Of a stretch of 64,000 nt of DNA, positions 56,944-64,000 are shown piece by piece. The notes under the pieces are model-generated. The model was not told where the DNA came from. It worked only from the letters and a program-made list of their open reading frames with translations, and did no database searches. How positions within the stretch are numbered: position 1 is the stretch's first letter; every line of letters starts with the position of its first letter. The DNA lies in assembly GCA_030949385.1 (NCBI GenBank), contig JAUZSP010000003.1, positions 62,001 through 126,000 of the forward strand, read 5' to 3'. Source of the stretch: Gammaproteobacteria bacterium. Lineage in GTDB: Bacteria; Pseudomonadota; Gammaproteobacteria; JAUZRS01. Position numbers and translations under genes: made by a program.

Positions 56944-58635
56944 TTGCCAAGAAAAAAAATCCTCTCTATAGAGAACATCAATCGTTTAAGAAAGCGCTAT
57001 GGCGAGGGTGATCACCGAATTTTAAACATCAATGATTACCATGTTCTGCAACACATCATCAATAAACGTCTGATCTCAGCAGATGATGCCGGTACCTTAT
57101 GGGCCGATGGGTTTAACACCACCTGGATGAACCCGCTTGAAACTCTATTTCAAGAAAAAACATTATCCCGCCTGCCTGAAAAATTTTGTCGTAAACACAA
57201 CCTCATTCTTGTCTATCAATTTGGTGGCCGCATCACCGCTGCAATGGCCAACCCCTTTGATAAAAAAGTCATCCAGCAAGCCGAAAAAATCACCCAGTGT
57301 AGAATCAGCCCAATTTGTGCCTTTTTAGAAGACGTACAAGATGCGATCACCTTACATTTTAGTAATTTTGAAACACTGCATGAACTCAATGAACAGAGTA
57401 AGTTGGAGTTATCACACGAATCACAACTCAACGAGCTAACTCAAAAAGAGTGGTTCAAAATTATTGAACATCAAGAGACTCAAGCCCTACTCAAAACCCT
57501 GCTGCTACTGGCCGTACGCGAAAACTCCAGCGACATTCATCTTGAGCCCTTTACCGATGAAGTTAAGGTGCGTTTCCGCATTGATGGGGTGCTGCACCAA
57601 CGGGTCAACCCCTCTAGCATTGTCTATCGTTTATTATCAGCACGCATCAAACACCTGTGCAAAATGAACCCATTAGAAACAGACAAACCTCAAGATGGCA
57701 GCATGACTCTGCCGTTGTATCGAAACTTTATGGAATTTCGCGTCTCTTGTCTGCCCATGGTGCATGGTGAAAAAATTGTCATTCGTATTTTAACTCGTAG
57801 ATGCGGTGCCGATCTGGTTAACCTTAAAGACCAACAACTCTCAAAACCGATCTACAAAGCACTCAAAGAAGCCATTCAAGCTCCCAATGGGTTGATTTTA
57901 TTGGCTGGCCCTTCCAGCTGTGATAAAAAAGACACTCTATTTTCAGCGCTGCAAACCCTCAACTTAAACACCCTAAATGTCTGTAGCATTGAAGACCCTG
58001 TGCAATACCGACTGCCGAACATCAATCAACTGCAAGTCAACAACGCCACCGGCATTAATTACAGCAGCGCCTTGCATCATATTTTACAACAAGACCCTGA
58101 TATTGTTTTAATTGAACAAATCAAAGACGTCGAAACAGCGCGCCTCGCCACCCAAGCCGCCCTAGCAGACCACCTGATTTTAGCCACCATTCCTGCTGGG
58201 GATGCCATCAGTGCGCTCAAACACTTGATAGAAATGGGGGTTGAACCTTTTATGGTCAGCTCATCGGTCAATATCGTCATCGCCCAACGTCAAGTGCGCC
58301 GACTGTGCAAACAGTGCAAAACAACCTACAATCCAACCATAAATGAGGTCAGTAAATACTTTATTCCAGACAACAAACCAATCATTTTTTATCAAGGCAG
58401 CGGTTGCAACAGCTGCAATCAAACCGGCTACAAAGGCCGCATCGCCCTGCATGAGATGTTGCTGGTTACCAAAGAGATTCGTGATTTAGTCACCCGCAAT
58501 GAATCCATCGAAACCATTTATCAAGCCGCGATGCAAAACAATTATCAGCCGATACGGTACGATGGTTTAAAAAAAGTATTGCGAGGTTTAACCAGTATTG
58601 AAGAGCTGGAGCGCGTCACCTCCAGCTTGGATTAA
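56944..58635 (+). CDS. GspE/PilB-like ATPase homologue with degenerate nucleotide-binding motifs
   Basis: A 563-residue protein with the type II/IV secretion ATPase layout: an N-terminal N1E-like domain, a linker (about 170-195), the ASP box NSSDIHLEPF, then the ATPase region and the four-Cys zinc site (CKQCK and GCNSCNQTGYKGR). The key motifs are broken. Walker A reads LAGPSSCDKKDT in place of GPTGSGKTT, Walker B reads QDPDIVLIEQIKD in place of the VGEIRD-type end, and the His box reads LILATIPAGDA in place of LSTLHTN. It is therefore probably not an active ATPase and may be a regulatory or scaffold protein. No gspF or pilC is adjacent. The TTG start is weak; an ATG at 56910 in another frame would join through an A8 run at 56952-56959. 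Confidence 0.8.
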   Translation: MPRKKILSIENINRLRKRYGEGDHRILNINDYHVLQHIINKRLISADDAGTLWADGFNTTWMNPLETLFQEKTLSRLPEKFCRKHNLILVYQFGGRITAAMANPFDKKVIQQAEKITQCRISPICAFLEDVQDAITLHFSNFETLHELNEQSKLELSHESQLNELTQKEWFKIIEHQETQALLKTLLLLAVRENSSDIHLEPFTDEVKVRFRIDGVLHQRVNPSSIVYRLLSARIKHLCKMNPLETDKPQDGSMTLPLYRNFMEFRVSCLPMVHGEKIVIRILTRRCGADLVNLKDQQLSKPIYKALKEAIQAPNGLILLAGPSSCDKKDTLFSALQTLNLNTLNVCSIEDPVQYRLPNINQLQVNNATGINYSSALHHILQQDPDIVLIEQIKDVETARLATQAALADHLILATIPAGDAISALKHLIEMGVEPFMVSSSVNIVIAQRQVRRLCKQCKTTYNPTINEVSKYFIPDNKPIIFYQGSGCNSCNQTGYKGRIALHEMLLVTKEIRDLVTRNESIETIYQAAMQNNYQPIRYDGLKKVLRGLTSIEELERVTSSLD

Positions 58636-58657
58636 CCAAACAAAGACACAAACGCCT

Positions 58658-58915
58658 TTACAATAAAGGATCACCTTTCGGCAATTTTTTCGCCATCCAA
58701 CTGGCCAGCTTGTGTTTCATCTTCGGTTGATTTTCTTGGCCTTTGGCCAAAGGCTGAATCAATTTATCGTGTACCAGCAAGCGATACACATATTCAATTT
58801 TTAACGCCGCCGAATCCGTCGCTTCAAACTCAGCCACACCCCGTGTTTCAGCGTATTCCATGCCTTGTTTCAGAGCCTCTTTTAGCAATTCAGCTTCATG
58901 TTTTAATTTTTTCAT
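58658..58915 (-). CDS. DUF5062 family protein
   Basis: An 85-residue cytosolic protein with the DUF5062 pattern: KLKHEAELLKEALKQGMEYAE, GVAEFEATDSAALKIEYVYRLL, KMKHKLASWMAKKLP. It is small, helical and of unknown function. It overlaps the upstream phytase-like gene by 4 bp (ATGA), so translation is coupled. Confidence 0.82.
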   Translation of the reverse strand: MKKLKHEAELLKEALKQGMEYAETRGVAEFEATDSAALKIEYVYRLLVHDKLIQPLAKGQENQPKMKHKLASWMAKKLPKGDPLL

Positions 58916-59928
58916 TGCAACACCTCAAAATAGACCAGCAAGCTCTGTAAGAACGGGTGATTATTGTCATCACTGACCATAAAGAACCGCTTTTCTTTAT
59001 GCCGAGTCAACCCTTCAAAATTATCCATATACCAACCGTCACCGCCATTAAAACGCGCCACGGTTTTTACCTTCAGTGGCTGCATTGTATCCGGCTCAGC
59101 TAATGTATCGACCCAACGCAAATTGATAATAAACGGCACCAAAGGGTTCACATAGGCCCGTTCCAGCACCAACACCTCACCGCTAGGCAGAGCCTCCATA
59201 GCCACCACCGCATTACCCGCTTCCTTGGCCATCGGATAAAGCCAACGCTGATCTTGCAAATTAAACCACGTCACCTGAGCCTTATTATTGGAAAATTTCA
59301 TCGCCCGTTCCGGAGAGGTCAGCACGCCCCATTGAGGATGAACCGTCAACGCCTCCAAAGCATCGTTACTGGTTTTGTAATTTTCCGCCCCCGCCAAAAC
59401 ATCGGGCAGCTCTCGATCACCTTCCAAAACACCCTCGGTATCGTACTGATAAATGCGCGGATAACCTTCAAACGAGACCAGTAATTCCGTATCGCCCTTG
59501 CGACCGTTATCGGCATTCAGTAAGGTCAGACCTTCCGCATCCTTAGACTTGCCACTCAAAGAGCGTCCTTTGACACCCAGCAGCGCGTATTTAGCCACCA
59601 GCATCACGTCACTCAAACGTCCTTGTTTGAAAACCGGTCGCAGATGAAACAGCTTGCCAAAATCCGAAATGGCATAGAGCAGCTGCTCATCCTCATCCCA
59701 AGCCAGATCCGATAACCCCACCAGACCTTCTGACTCCAACAAAGCCACGCTGCCCAGCAGTTGCACCGACATAAAAGGCTGATTCACATCATGATCTTCA
59801 GTGAGGATGCTGGTCTTAGCCACGGATTTTTCCTGCTGTGGTGAATCGGCCAATGGCATCTGCGCACAACCCAACACCATCAGACTTAAGGGCAGTAGCC
59901 CCAAAAATTTGCGATACGTTTTAAACAT
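58912..59928 (-). CDS. Esterase-like phytase-family lipoprotein
   Basis: A 338-residue protein with a lipoprotein signal (lipobox LMVLGC near residue 21). The mature part fits the 'esterase-like activity of phytase' family, a beta-propeller: LSDLAWDEDEQLLYAISDFGKLFHL, GKSKDAEGLTLLN, SNDALEALTVHPQWG, VLERAYVNPL, YMDNFEGLT and FFMVSDDNNHPF. The substrate is not known; phytate is only suggested by the family name. It is coupled to the DUF5062 gene. Confidence 0.82.
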   Translation of the reverse strand: MFKTYRKFLGLLPLSLMVLGCAQMPLADSPQQEKSVAKTSILTEDHDVNQPFMSVQLLGSVALLESEGLVGLSDLAWDEDEQLLYAISDFGKLFHLRPVFKQGRLSDVMLVAKYALLGVKGRSLSGKSKDAEGLTLLNADNGRKGDTELLVSFEGYPRIYQYDTEGVLEGDRELPDVLAGAENYKTSNDALEALTVHPQWGVLTSPERAMKFSNNKAQVTWFNLQDQRWLYPMAKEAGNAVVAMEALPSGEVLVLERAYVNPLVPFIINLRWVDTLAEPDTMQPLKVKTVARFNGGDGWYMDNFEGLTRHKEKRFFMVSDDNNHPFLQSLLVYFEVLQ

Positions 59929-60101
59929 CTCACCTCCTGTGTCAGTCTCTGTTGACGATCAAATTTGAACCTTATTATGGCCACCCTTGACTAAAAAATA
60001 AAAGCCTATTTTTTTAACCCGATCACCTTCTAAGGCCACTTTTTAGACTATGATCTGAGATACATTAAATTCAGATCTCAACGCACCTACATGGAGTAAC
60101 C
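59929..60101. other. Divergent intergenic region
   Basis: This 173-bp AT-rich gap lies between the divergent phytase-like and 60.1-kb secreted-protein genes. ATCTGAGAT (about 60053-60061) is followed by a related CAGATCTCA 20 bp on, a possible operator. Confidence 0.35.
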
Positions 60102-62282
60102 ATGCGCACCTTTGCTTTTGCCACAGCCCTTATCACACTCTCTTTTTCCATTTCTCCAGTTTACGCCCAACGCATCCTGTTTGATGCCAGCCACGGCCAG
60201 ACTGCAGGCAATGCCGACTGGATCATTGATGCCGACGGCTCGATGCAGAGTTGGAAAAATTTTCGCTGTAAACAAGGCGGTCTGCACCACTCAGCGCAGC
60301 GTTACCCCACACCGCCGCAAAGTCAGATCAAAGCCGACACCCCCGAAACCTTCTGGAGCGGCGGCATCTCCGCTTGGGGCATGGCACTGGCCAAAGACAA
60401 CCTGAACCCCAAACGGCAGCGCAACTGGCAGATCGAACAGTACCCGTGGAACGCTCAGCCTTTCAGTTACAACAACGCCAACAACCCACAAGACCTGATG
60501 CACTACGACGTTTTGGTTTTGGATGAACCCAATGTGGCCTACAGCAGCGACGAAATCAGCGCCATTCGCCAATTTGTCTTTGAAGGCGGCGGCCTGTTTC
60601 TGATTGCCGATCACGAAACCTCGGATCGCAACTGCTCCGGCGGGAAAAACGCCAAACAAGACAGCCCCGCCATTCTCAACGCCCTTCTGGGCAACACGAT
60701 CAACACCCAGCCCCGTCCGCCCTATTACAACGCCAATGACAAAAACAACGATTACGGTCCCTTTGGAATTTGGTTCTACGAAAATGGCAATGACGACTCC
60801 AAAGACCGCGCCAACCGCGATTTTGACTGGTTTGACGAAGTCAGTAACAACAACATCAATCAAGACCCCAAAGACCCGCTGATTCATGGCCCCTTTGGTG
60901 ATGGCAGCAAAGGTCTCGGTCTGTTTGGCTCCACCCAGATCGGCCTCTCAACCGATAAACAGCAAGGCAACAGCAAAGCGCAAGGGCATATTTGGCGCAA
61001 CGGCCAAAATCAACAACCCAACCTTATCGGTGTTTCACAGCGCGTCACTCTGGCCAGCAGCCAATACGGTCAAGGGCGCGTGATTGCGTTGGGCGACTCC
61101 TCACCCAGTGACGACAGCACCGGCCAAGGCCGCCTCTATCCGGGTTGGGATCAAATCCCCAGCGCCGCCAATCACACCCTGATTTTAAACGCCACCGACT
61201 GGCTGGCACGCCGCAATAACATCACCCCACCCCACCCTCTGAGTGCCGGTCCTGCGGTCAGCATGAGTGCCTGTGTCGCCACCATCAATTGGCAAACAGC
61301 GCATAAAAGCGCATCCAATATGAGCTGGGGAGAAGAGAATAATCTGGATCGCAACACAACGGTACCGGGTCTGCGCAGCAATCACCTCATCACACTGGGT
61401 GGCCTCAGCCCCGAACAGAAATACAGCTACCGTCTTGAACTGACAGACAAACGCAGCGTAGAAGGTCATTTTAAGACCGTCGCCAGCCAAGCCCTCGCCT
61501 TCCAAAAAGAGCCCAGCGTCAGCGTCACTCGCAGCCACGGCGTGCAGATCCAATGGCAAGCCAACCAATCGGCCTTAGTGAGCCTCGATTACGGCCAAAA
61601 AAGTACCGACGAACACCACCTTGCGCTTGGTTCACAACAGCAAAAACAGAGCATCGAACTGGCCAATCTCACGCCTGCCACACCGTATCAACTGGTGCTC
61701 AAACTGGCCAACGCCTGCGGTGAAACCCTGCTGAGTAAACAGCTCAACTTCACCACCGCAGCCATTACCCCTCCCCCCATTGCCCCTAAACCAAACAAAC
61801 CTGCGACACAGGATCAGATGATCAACATCTCCGGCTGGCGTTTGATCAACAATAAATCACGCACCCAGCTCACCTTTCCCGCCAACACAACACTGAAAGC
61901 CGGTGAATACCTGGTCATTGGGCGCAACAACAGCCAAGCAGAGTTTGAAAAAGTCTGGGGGAAACTGCCCAGCAAGGCCAACTACCTCAACAGCAAAAAC
62001 ACCTTGGTGATCAACAAAAGCCCACGCCGTTACACTTTGGTTAATCTCAAAGGTGAGTTACTGGCAGCGTCTACGGTGGTCAAGGAAGGGTTATCGGTCT
62101 CCAGTGGTGCGTGCAGTACAAACGGACAGCCACACGTCTGGAATGTAACAAAACTCAATAAAGCCACGCCCGGCAAAGGCGCACAGCAGTGTGGCCAAGG
62201 TCTGAGAATCAGTGAAGTCAGCGACGCCAAAGGCTATCGTAATGAATTTGTTGAGCTCTATTTCGATGCACCACTAAAATAG
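60102..62282 (+). CDS. Large secreted multidomain protein (GATase1-like, FN3, lamin-tail-like)
   Basis: A 726-residue protein with a signal peptide (cleavage near VYAQR). The first 370 residues look like a DUF4350/GATase1-like hydrolase fold: ILFDASHGQTAGNADWI, HYDVLVLDEPN, EISAIRQFVFEGGGLFLIADHETSDRN and GRVIALGDSSPSDD. Two fibronectin-III-like modules follow (about 385-560). The C-terminal part (about 580-726) resembles a lamin tail domain (NISGWRLINNKSRTQLTFPANTTLKAGEYLVIG). It is probably exported and may bind or act on a polymer. The substrate and catalytic residues are unknown. A terminator follows. Confidence 0.75.
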   Translation: MRTFAFATALITLSFSISPVYAQRILFDASHGQTAGNADWIIDADGSMQSWKNFRCKQGGLHHSAQRYPTPPQSQIKADTPETFWSGGISAWGMALAKDNLNPKRQRNWQIEQYPWNAQPFSYNNANNPQDLMHYDVLVLDEPNVAYSSDEISAIRQFVFEGGGLFLIADHETSDRNCSGGKNAKQDSPAILNALLGNTINTQPRPPYYNANDKNNDYGPFGIWFYENGNDDSKDRANRDFDWFDEVSNNNINQDPKDPLIHGPFGDGSKGLGLFGSTQIGLSTDKQQGNSKAQGHIWRNGQNQQPNLIGVSQRVTLASSQYGQGRVIALGDSSPSDDSTGQGRLYPGWDQIPSAANHTLILNATDWLARRNNITPPHPLSAGPAVSMSACVATINWQTAHKSASNMSWGEENNLDRNTTVPGLRSNHLITLGGLSPEQKYSYRLELTDKRSVEGHFKTVASQALAFQKEPSVSVTRSHGVQIQWQANQSALVSLDYGQKSTDEHHLALGSQQQKQSIELANLTPATPYQLVLKLANACGETLLSKQLNFTTAAITPPPIAPKPNKPATQDQMINISGWRLINNKSRTQLTFPANTTLKAGEYLVIGRNNSQAEFEKVWGKLPSKANYLNSKNTLVINKSPRRYTLVNLKGELLAASTVVKEGLSVSSGACSTNGQPHVWNVTKLNKATPGKGAQQCGQGLRISEVSDAKGYRNEFVELYFDAPLK

Positions 62283-62297
62283 ACAAGCAAGGCCAGC

Positions 62298-62333
62298 CAC
62301 CTCCCGCTACTTTTGTGGAGGTGCTGTTTTTTT
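62298..62333 (+). terminator. Terminator after the large secreted protein gene
   Basis: CACCTCC and GGAGGTG form a 7-bp stem with a 12-nt loop, followed by CTG and T7. It ends on the stop codon of the convergent gene. Confidence 0.85.
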
Positions 62334-63063
62334 AAAAGGCATACCCAAACTTCAAAATCTCTGCATCAATAATAACCTGCCCGTCGTCATCAAATGGATC
62401 AAGAACCGACGCAAACTGATCATTTTTTCCCACTAGATAACGCCCCATGCTCAAACTGGCACCCCAATAATAATTGCTGCTGGAAAAAATGCGATAACCA
62501 ATTCCCACCCCAACTCCCAGCTTCACCTCAGACCCCCGCTCTCTGATAAATTCAGGCGGCAATTGATTCGGCCCAAGGGCAGCATAATCAATGTTATCAC
62601 TGCGAATGCCATCCAAATAGGCCAAACGAGTAAAGCCGCTCAGATAAAAGCCCTTCATGCTGTCACCTAAAAAACGACGATAATGCAGATCTACTGTTGC
62701 TAAATTAAACAAATCGCTGTTCGAGCCTTCATTCGAAGAGAGAAAAATCGGAAAGGCTAATTCCACCTTGTCTGCTGGCTGGAAAAGTGAAAAGCCCCCA
62801 CTCAAAACAACCGAGCCCGGTTCGGCAACCAAAAAACGCGCAACATTAAATTCGATGCCATAGGTTTTATCGGCAAAGGGAGAACGGTTCTGCTCACGTC
62901 TAAGATCCGCTTGTTTCTGCAAGGCTTGAGCAATTTTTTTATCAATATCCGACTGCTCACTCGCACCATCCACGGTGACCACAATCGGCGGCACAACCTC
63001 CGCCGCCGACACCCACGAGCTCAACAACAGACCCAATAACAACAACTCAATCATTCTCAACAT
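62332..63063 (-). CDS. Putative outer-membrane or periplasmic protein of unknown family
   Basis: A 243-residue protein with a signal peptide (cleavage near VSAAE), a charged coiled stretch (SDIDKKIAQALQKQADLRREQNR) and beta-rich sequence that looks like a barrel (VLSGGFSLFQPADKVELAFP, YLSGFTRLAYLDG, VKLGVGVGIGYRIF, YYWGASLSMGRYLVG) ending in a Phe. It may be an OmpA-like barrel with a periplasmic extension. I use the ATG at 63063, with GGAG upstream. Confidence 0.65.
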   Translation of the reverse strand: MLRMIELLLLGLLLSSWVSAAEVVPPIVVTVDGASEQSDIDKKIAQALQKQADLRREQNRSPFADKTYGIEFNVARFLVAEPGSVVLSGGFSLFQPADKVELAFPIFLSSNEGSNSDLFNLATVDLHYRRFLGDSMKGFYLSGFTRLAYLDGIRSDNIDYAALGPNQLPPEFIRERGSEVKLGVGVGIGYRIFSSSNYYWGASLSMGRYLVGKNDQFASVLDPFDDDGQVIIDAEILKFGYAF

Positions 63064-63102
63064 ACTCCGCTCCATACCCAAAACAGTCAAATTCGTAGCC
63101 TA

Positions 63103-63354
63103 CTACAGCCTCCGAATCAAACCAATCACTTCTCTTAATTCCAGCACATCAGTCAGCTCAACCGACATTAACCAGCGTTGCAGATCGGGATCAGACTGTT
63201 CTAATAGGCAGACAAATTGCTGTTGCAGAGTGTCGCTCAAATCATCGTAGTGCTGCTCTAAAAATTCACCCAAAATAAAATCCAACTCCAACAAACCCCG
63301 CCGACACTGCCAGCGCAAACGGGCTTTCTCTTCAGCAGGACGTAAACGAGACAA
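63103..63354 (-). CDS. sdhE: FAD assembly factor SdhE
   Basis: An 83-residue protein that helps attach FAD to the succinate dehydrogenase flavoprotein. It carries the family motif RWQCRRGLLELD (RGxxE type), with the C-terminal VCLLEQSDPDLQRWLM. It follows directly after the sdhB stop (no gap), matching the usual sdh gene order. Confidence 0.92.
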   Translation of the reverse strand: MSRLRPAEEKARLRWQCRRGLLELDFILGEFLEQHYDDLSDTLQQQFVCLLEQSDPDLQRWLMSVELTDVLELREVIGLIRRL

Positions 63355-64000
63355 CTAACTCTGATCCTTAAGCATCAAGGATTTAATCTGGCCGATGGCT
63401 TTGGTGGGGTTAAGGTTTTTCGGGCAGGCTTCCACACAATTCATAATCGTATGGCAACGAAACAGCTTATAAGCATCGTCCAAGTATTCCAGCCGAGCTT
63501 GTTTAGCGCCGTCACGGCTGTCAGCCAGAAAACGACAGGCGGTTAACAGCGCCTGCGGACCGAGAAATTTATCTGGATTCCACCAAAAAGAGGGGCAGGC
63601 CGTAGAACAGCAACCGCACATAATGCACTCATACAGCCCCTCTAATTTTTCATTTTCTGCTGGGCTTTGTAAAATTTCCTTTTCAGGCAACGGCTCAGAT
63701 GGTTTTAACCACGGATCGACTCGTTCGTATTGACGATAAAACTGGCTCATATCCACCACCAAATCCCGAATCACCGGTCGCCCAGGCAACGGACGCACCT
63801 CTATAGGCTCCTTTAAATCCGCCACTCGGGTAATGCAAGCCAACGTATTGCTGCCGTTGACATTAACCCCGTCAGAACCGCAAACCCCCTCCCCACAGGA
63901 GTGACGAAAAGCCAACGACTCATCCTGCTCTTGGATCAACAACAGAGCATCACGCAGCATCATGCCCCGTTGCACTGGCAGCTCAAACTCTTGCATCGAG
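63355..64000 (-). CDS. sdhB: Succinate dehydrogenase iron-sulfur subunit, partial
   Basis: The visible 213+ residues cover most of the protein; the first roughly 15-20 residues lie beyond the window edge. The Met near 63996 is internal to the family N-terminus. The [2Fe-2S] set SCGEGVCGSDGVNVNGSNTLAC, the [4Fe-4S] motif ECIMCGCCSTACPS and the last cluster CHTIMNCVEACPKNLNP are intact. It feeds electrons from the flavoprotein to quinone in complex II. Confidence 0.95.
   Translation of the reverse strand, partial: SMQEFELPVQRGMMLRDALLLIQEQDESLAFRHSCGEGVCGSDGVNVNGSNTLACITRVADLKEPIEVRPLPGRPVIRDLVVDMSQFYRQYERVDPWLKPSEPLPEKEILQSPAENEKLEGLYECIMCGCCSTACPSFWWNPDKFLGPQALLTACRFLADSRDGAKQARLEYLDDAYKLFRCHTIMNCVEACPKNLNPTKAIGQIKSLMLKDQS

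Noticed and set aside
56944-58635. A working type IV pilus or type II secretion ATPase
   Set aside because: Walker A, Walker B and the His box are all altered, and no pilus or secretion partner genes are nearby.

Overview
The window is chromosomal DNA of a gammaproteobacterium of roughly 50% GC. Supporting markers are the order rhodanese-grxC-secB-gpsA, envC-ctpA-yibQ, argB beside algC near pyrE, bioF-bioB divergent from comF, and sdhE next to sdhB. Two chemoreceptors, a cupredoxin/cytochrome c/peroxidase cluster, a pentahaem cytochrome, a persulfide-sensor-like ArsR regulator and a small low-complexity secreted protein suggest a redox-versatile, perhaps sulfur-oxidising, free-living or symbiotic bacterium. 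I cannot name the species. I see no rRNA or tRNA gene.

Layout. 1-8.6 kb: end of a GlpC-like Fe-S protein plus DUF3501, tcdA and tatD on the minus strand, a chemoreceptor, a periplasmic cupredoxin/dihaem cytochrome/dihaem peroxidase set, and a MotA-like/OmpA-like pair. 8.8-11.97 kb: a large orphan type I-F CRISPR array (45 repeats, 44 spacers) read on the minus strand, with its leader on the right and an eroded remnant on the left. No cas gene lies in the window. 11.97-12.33 kb: a strong CsrB/RsmZ-type small RNA with 22 GGA motifs, many in perfect hairpin loops, read toward the CRISPR leader. 12.6-15.7 kb: a FIST sensor protein and a hybrid histidine kinase interrupted by a +1 frameshift. 15.7-25.5 kb: housekeeping genes (trmL, gpsA, secB, grxC, rhodanese, ArsR, envC, ctpA, yibQ, pnt transhydrogenase). 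25.5-26.4 kb: palindromic repeats, a small ORF and a 155-bp MITE with IS66-like ends and an 8-bp target duplication.

26.4-46.8 kb: hemH, ampG, pyrE, argB, algC, a secreted purple-acid-phosphatase-like protein fused to a TPR protein across an A9 tract, a frameshifted YgiQ radical-SAM gene, biotin genes, comF, a pentahaem cytochrome with a His/Met-rich partner, ubiA and gor. 47-53 kb: a 34-aa membrane peptide, a GyrI-domain remnant, a haem-binding chemoreceptor, rdgB, yicC and a small duplicated secreted protein with a strong promoter and attenuator-like leader. 53.4-58.6 kb: a one-strand signalling cluster (receiver-kinase, membrane kinase, CheY-like receiver, a 57-aa ORF, and a GspE/PilB-like ATPase with ruined nucleotide-binding motifs). 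58.6-64 kb: secreted or envelope proteins, then sdhE and the partial sdhB.

Most notable: the CsrB-like RNA; an intrinsic terminator captured as a CRISPR spacer in the transcribed orientation; two spacers that look like overlapping targets in diverged homologous genes; the pseudo-ATPase signalling cluster; and the phosphatase/TPR fusion.
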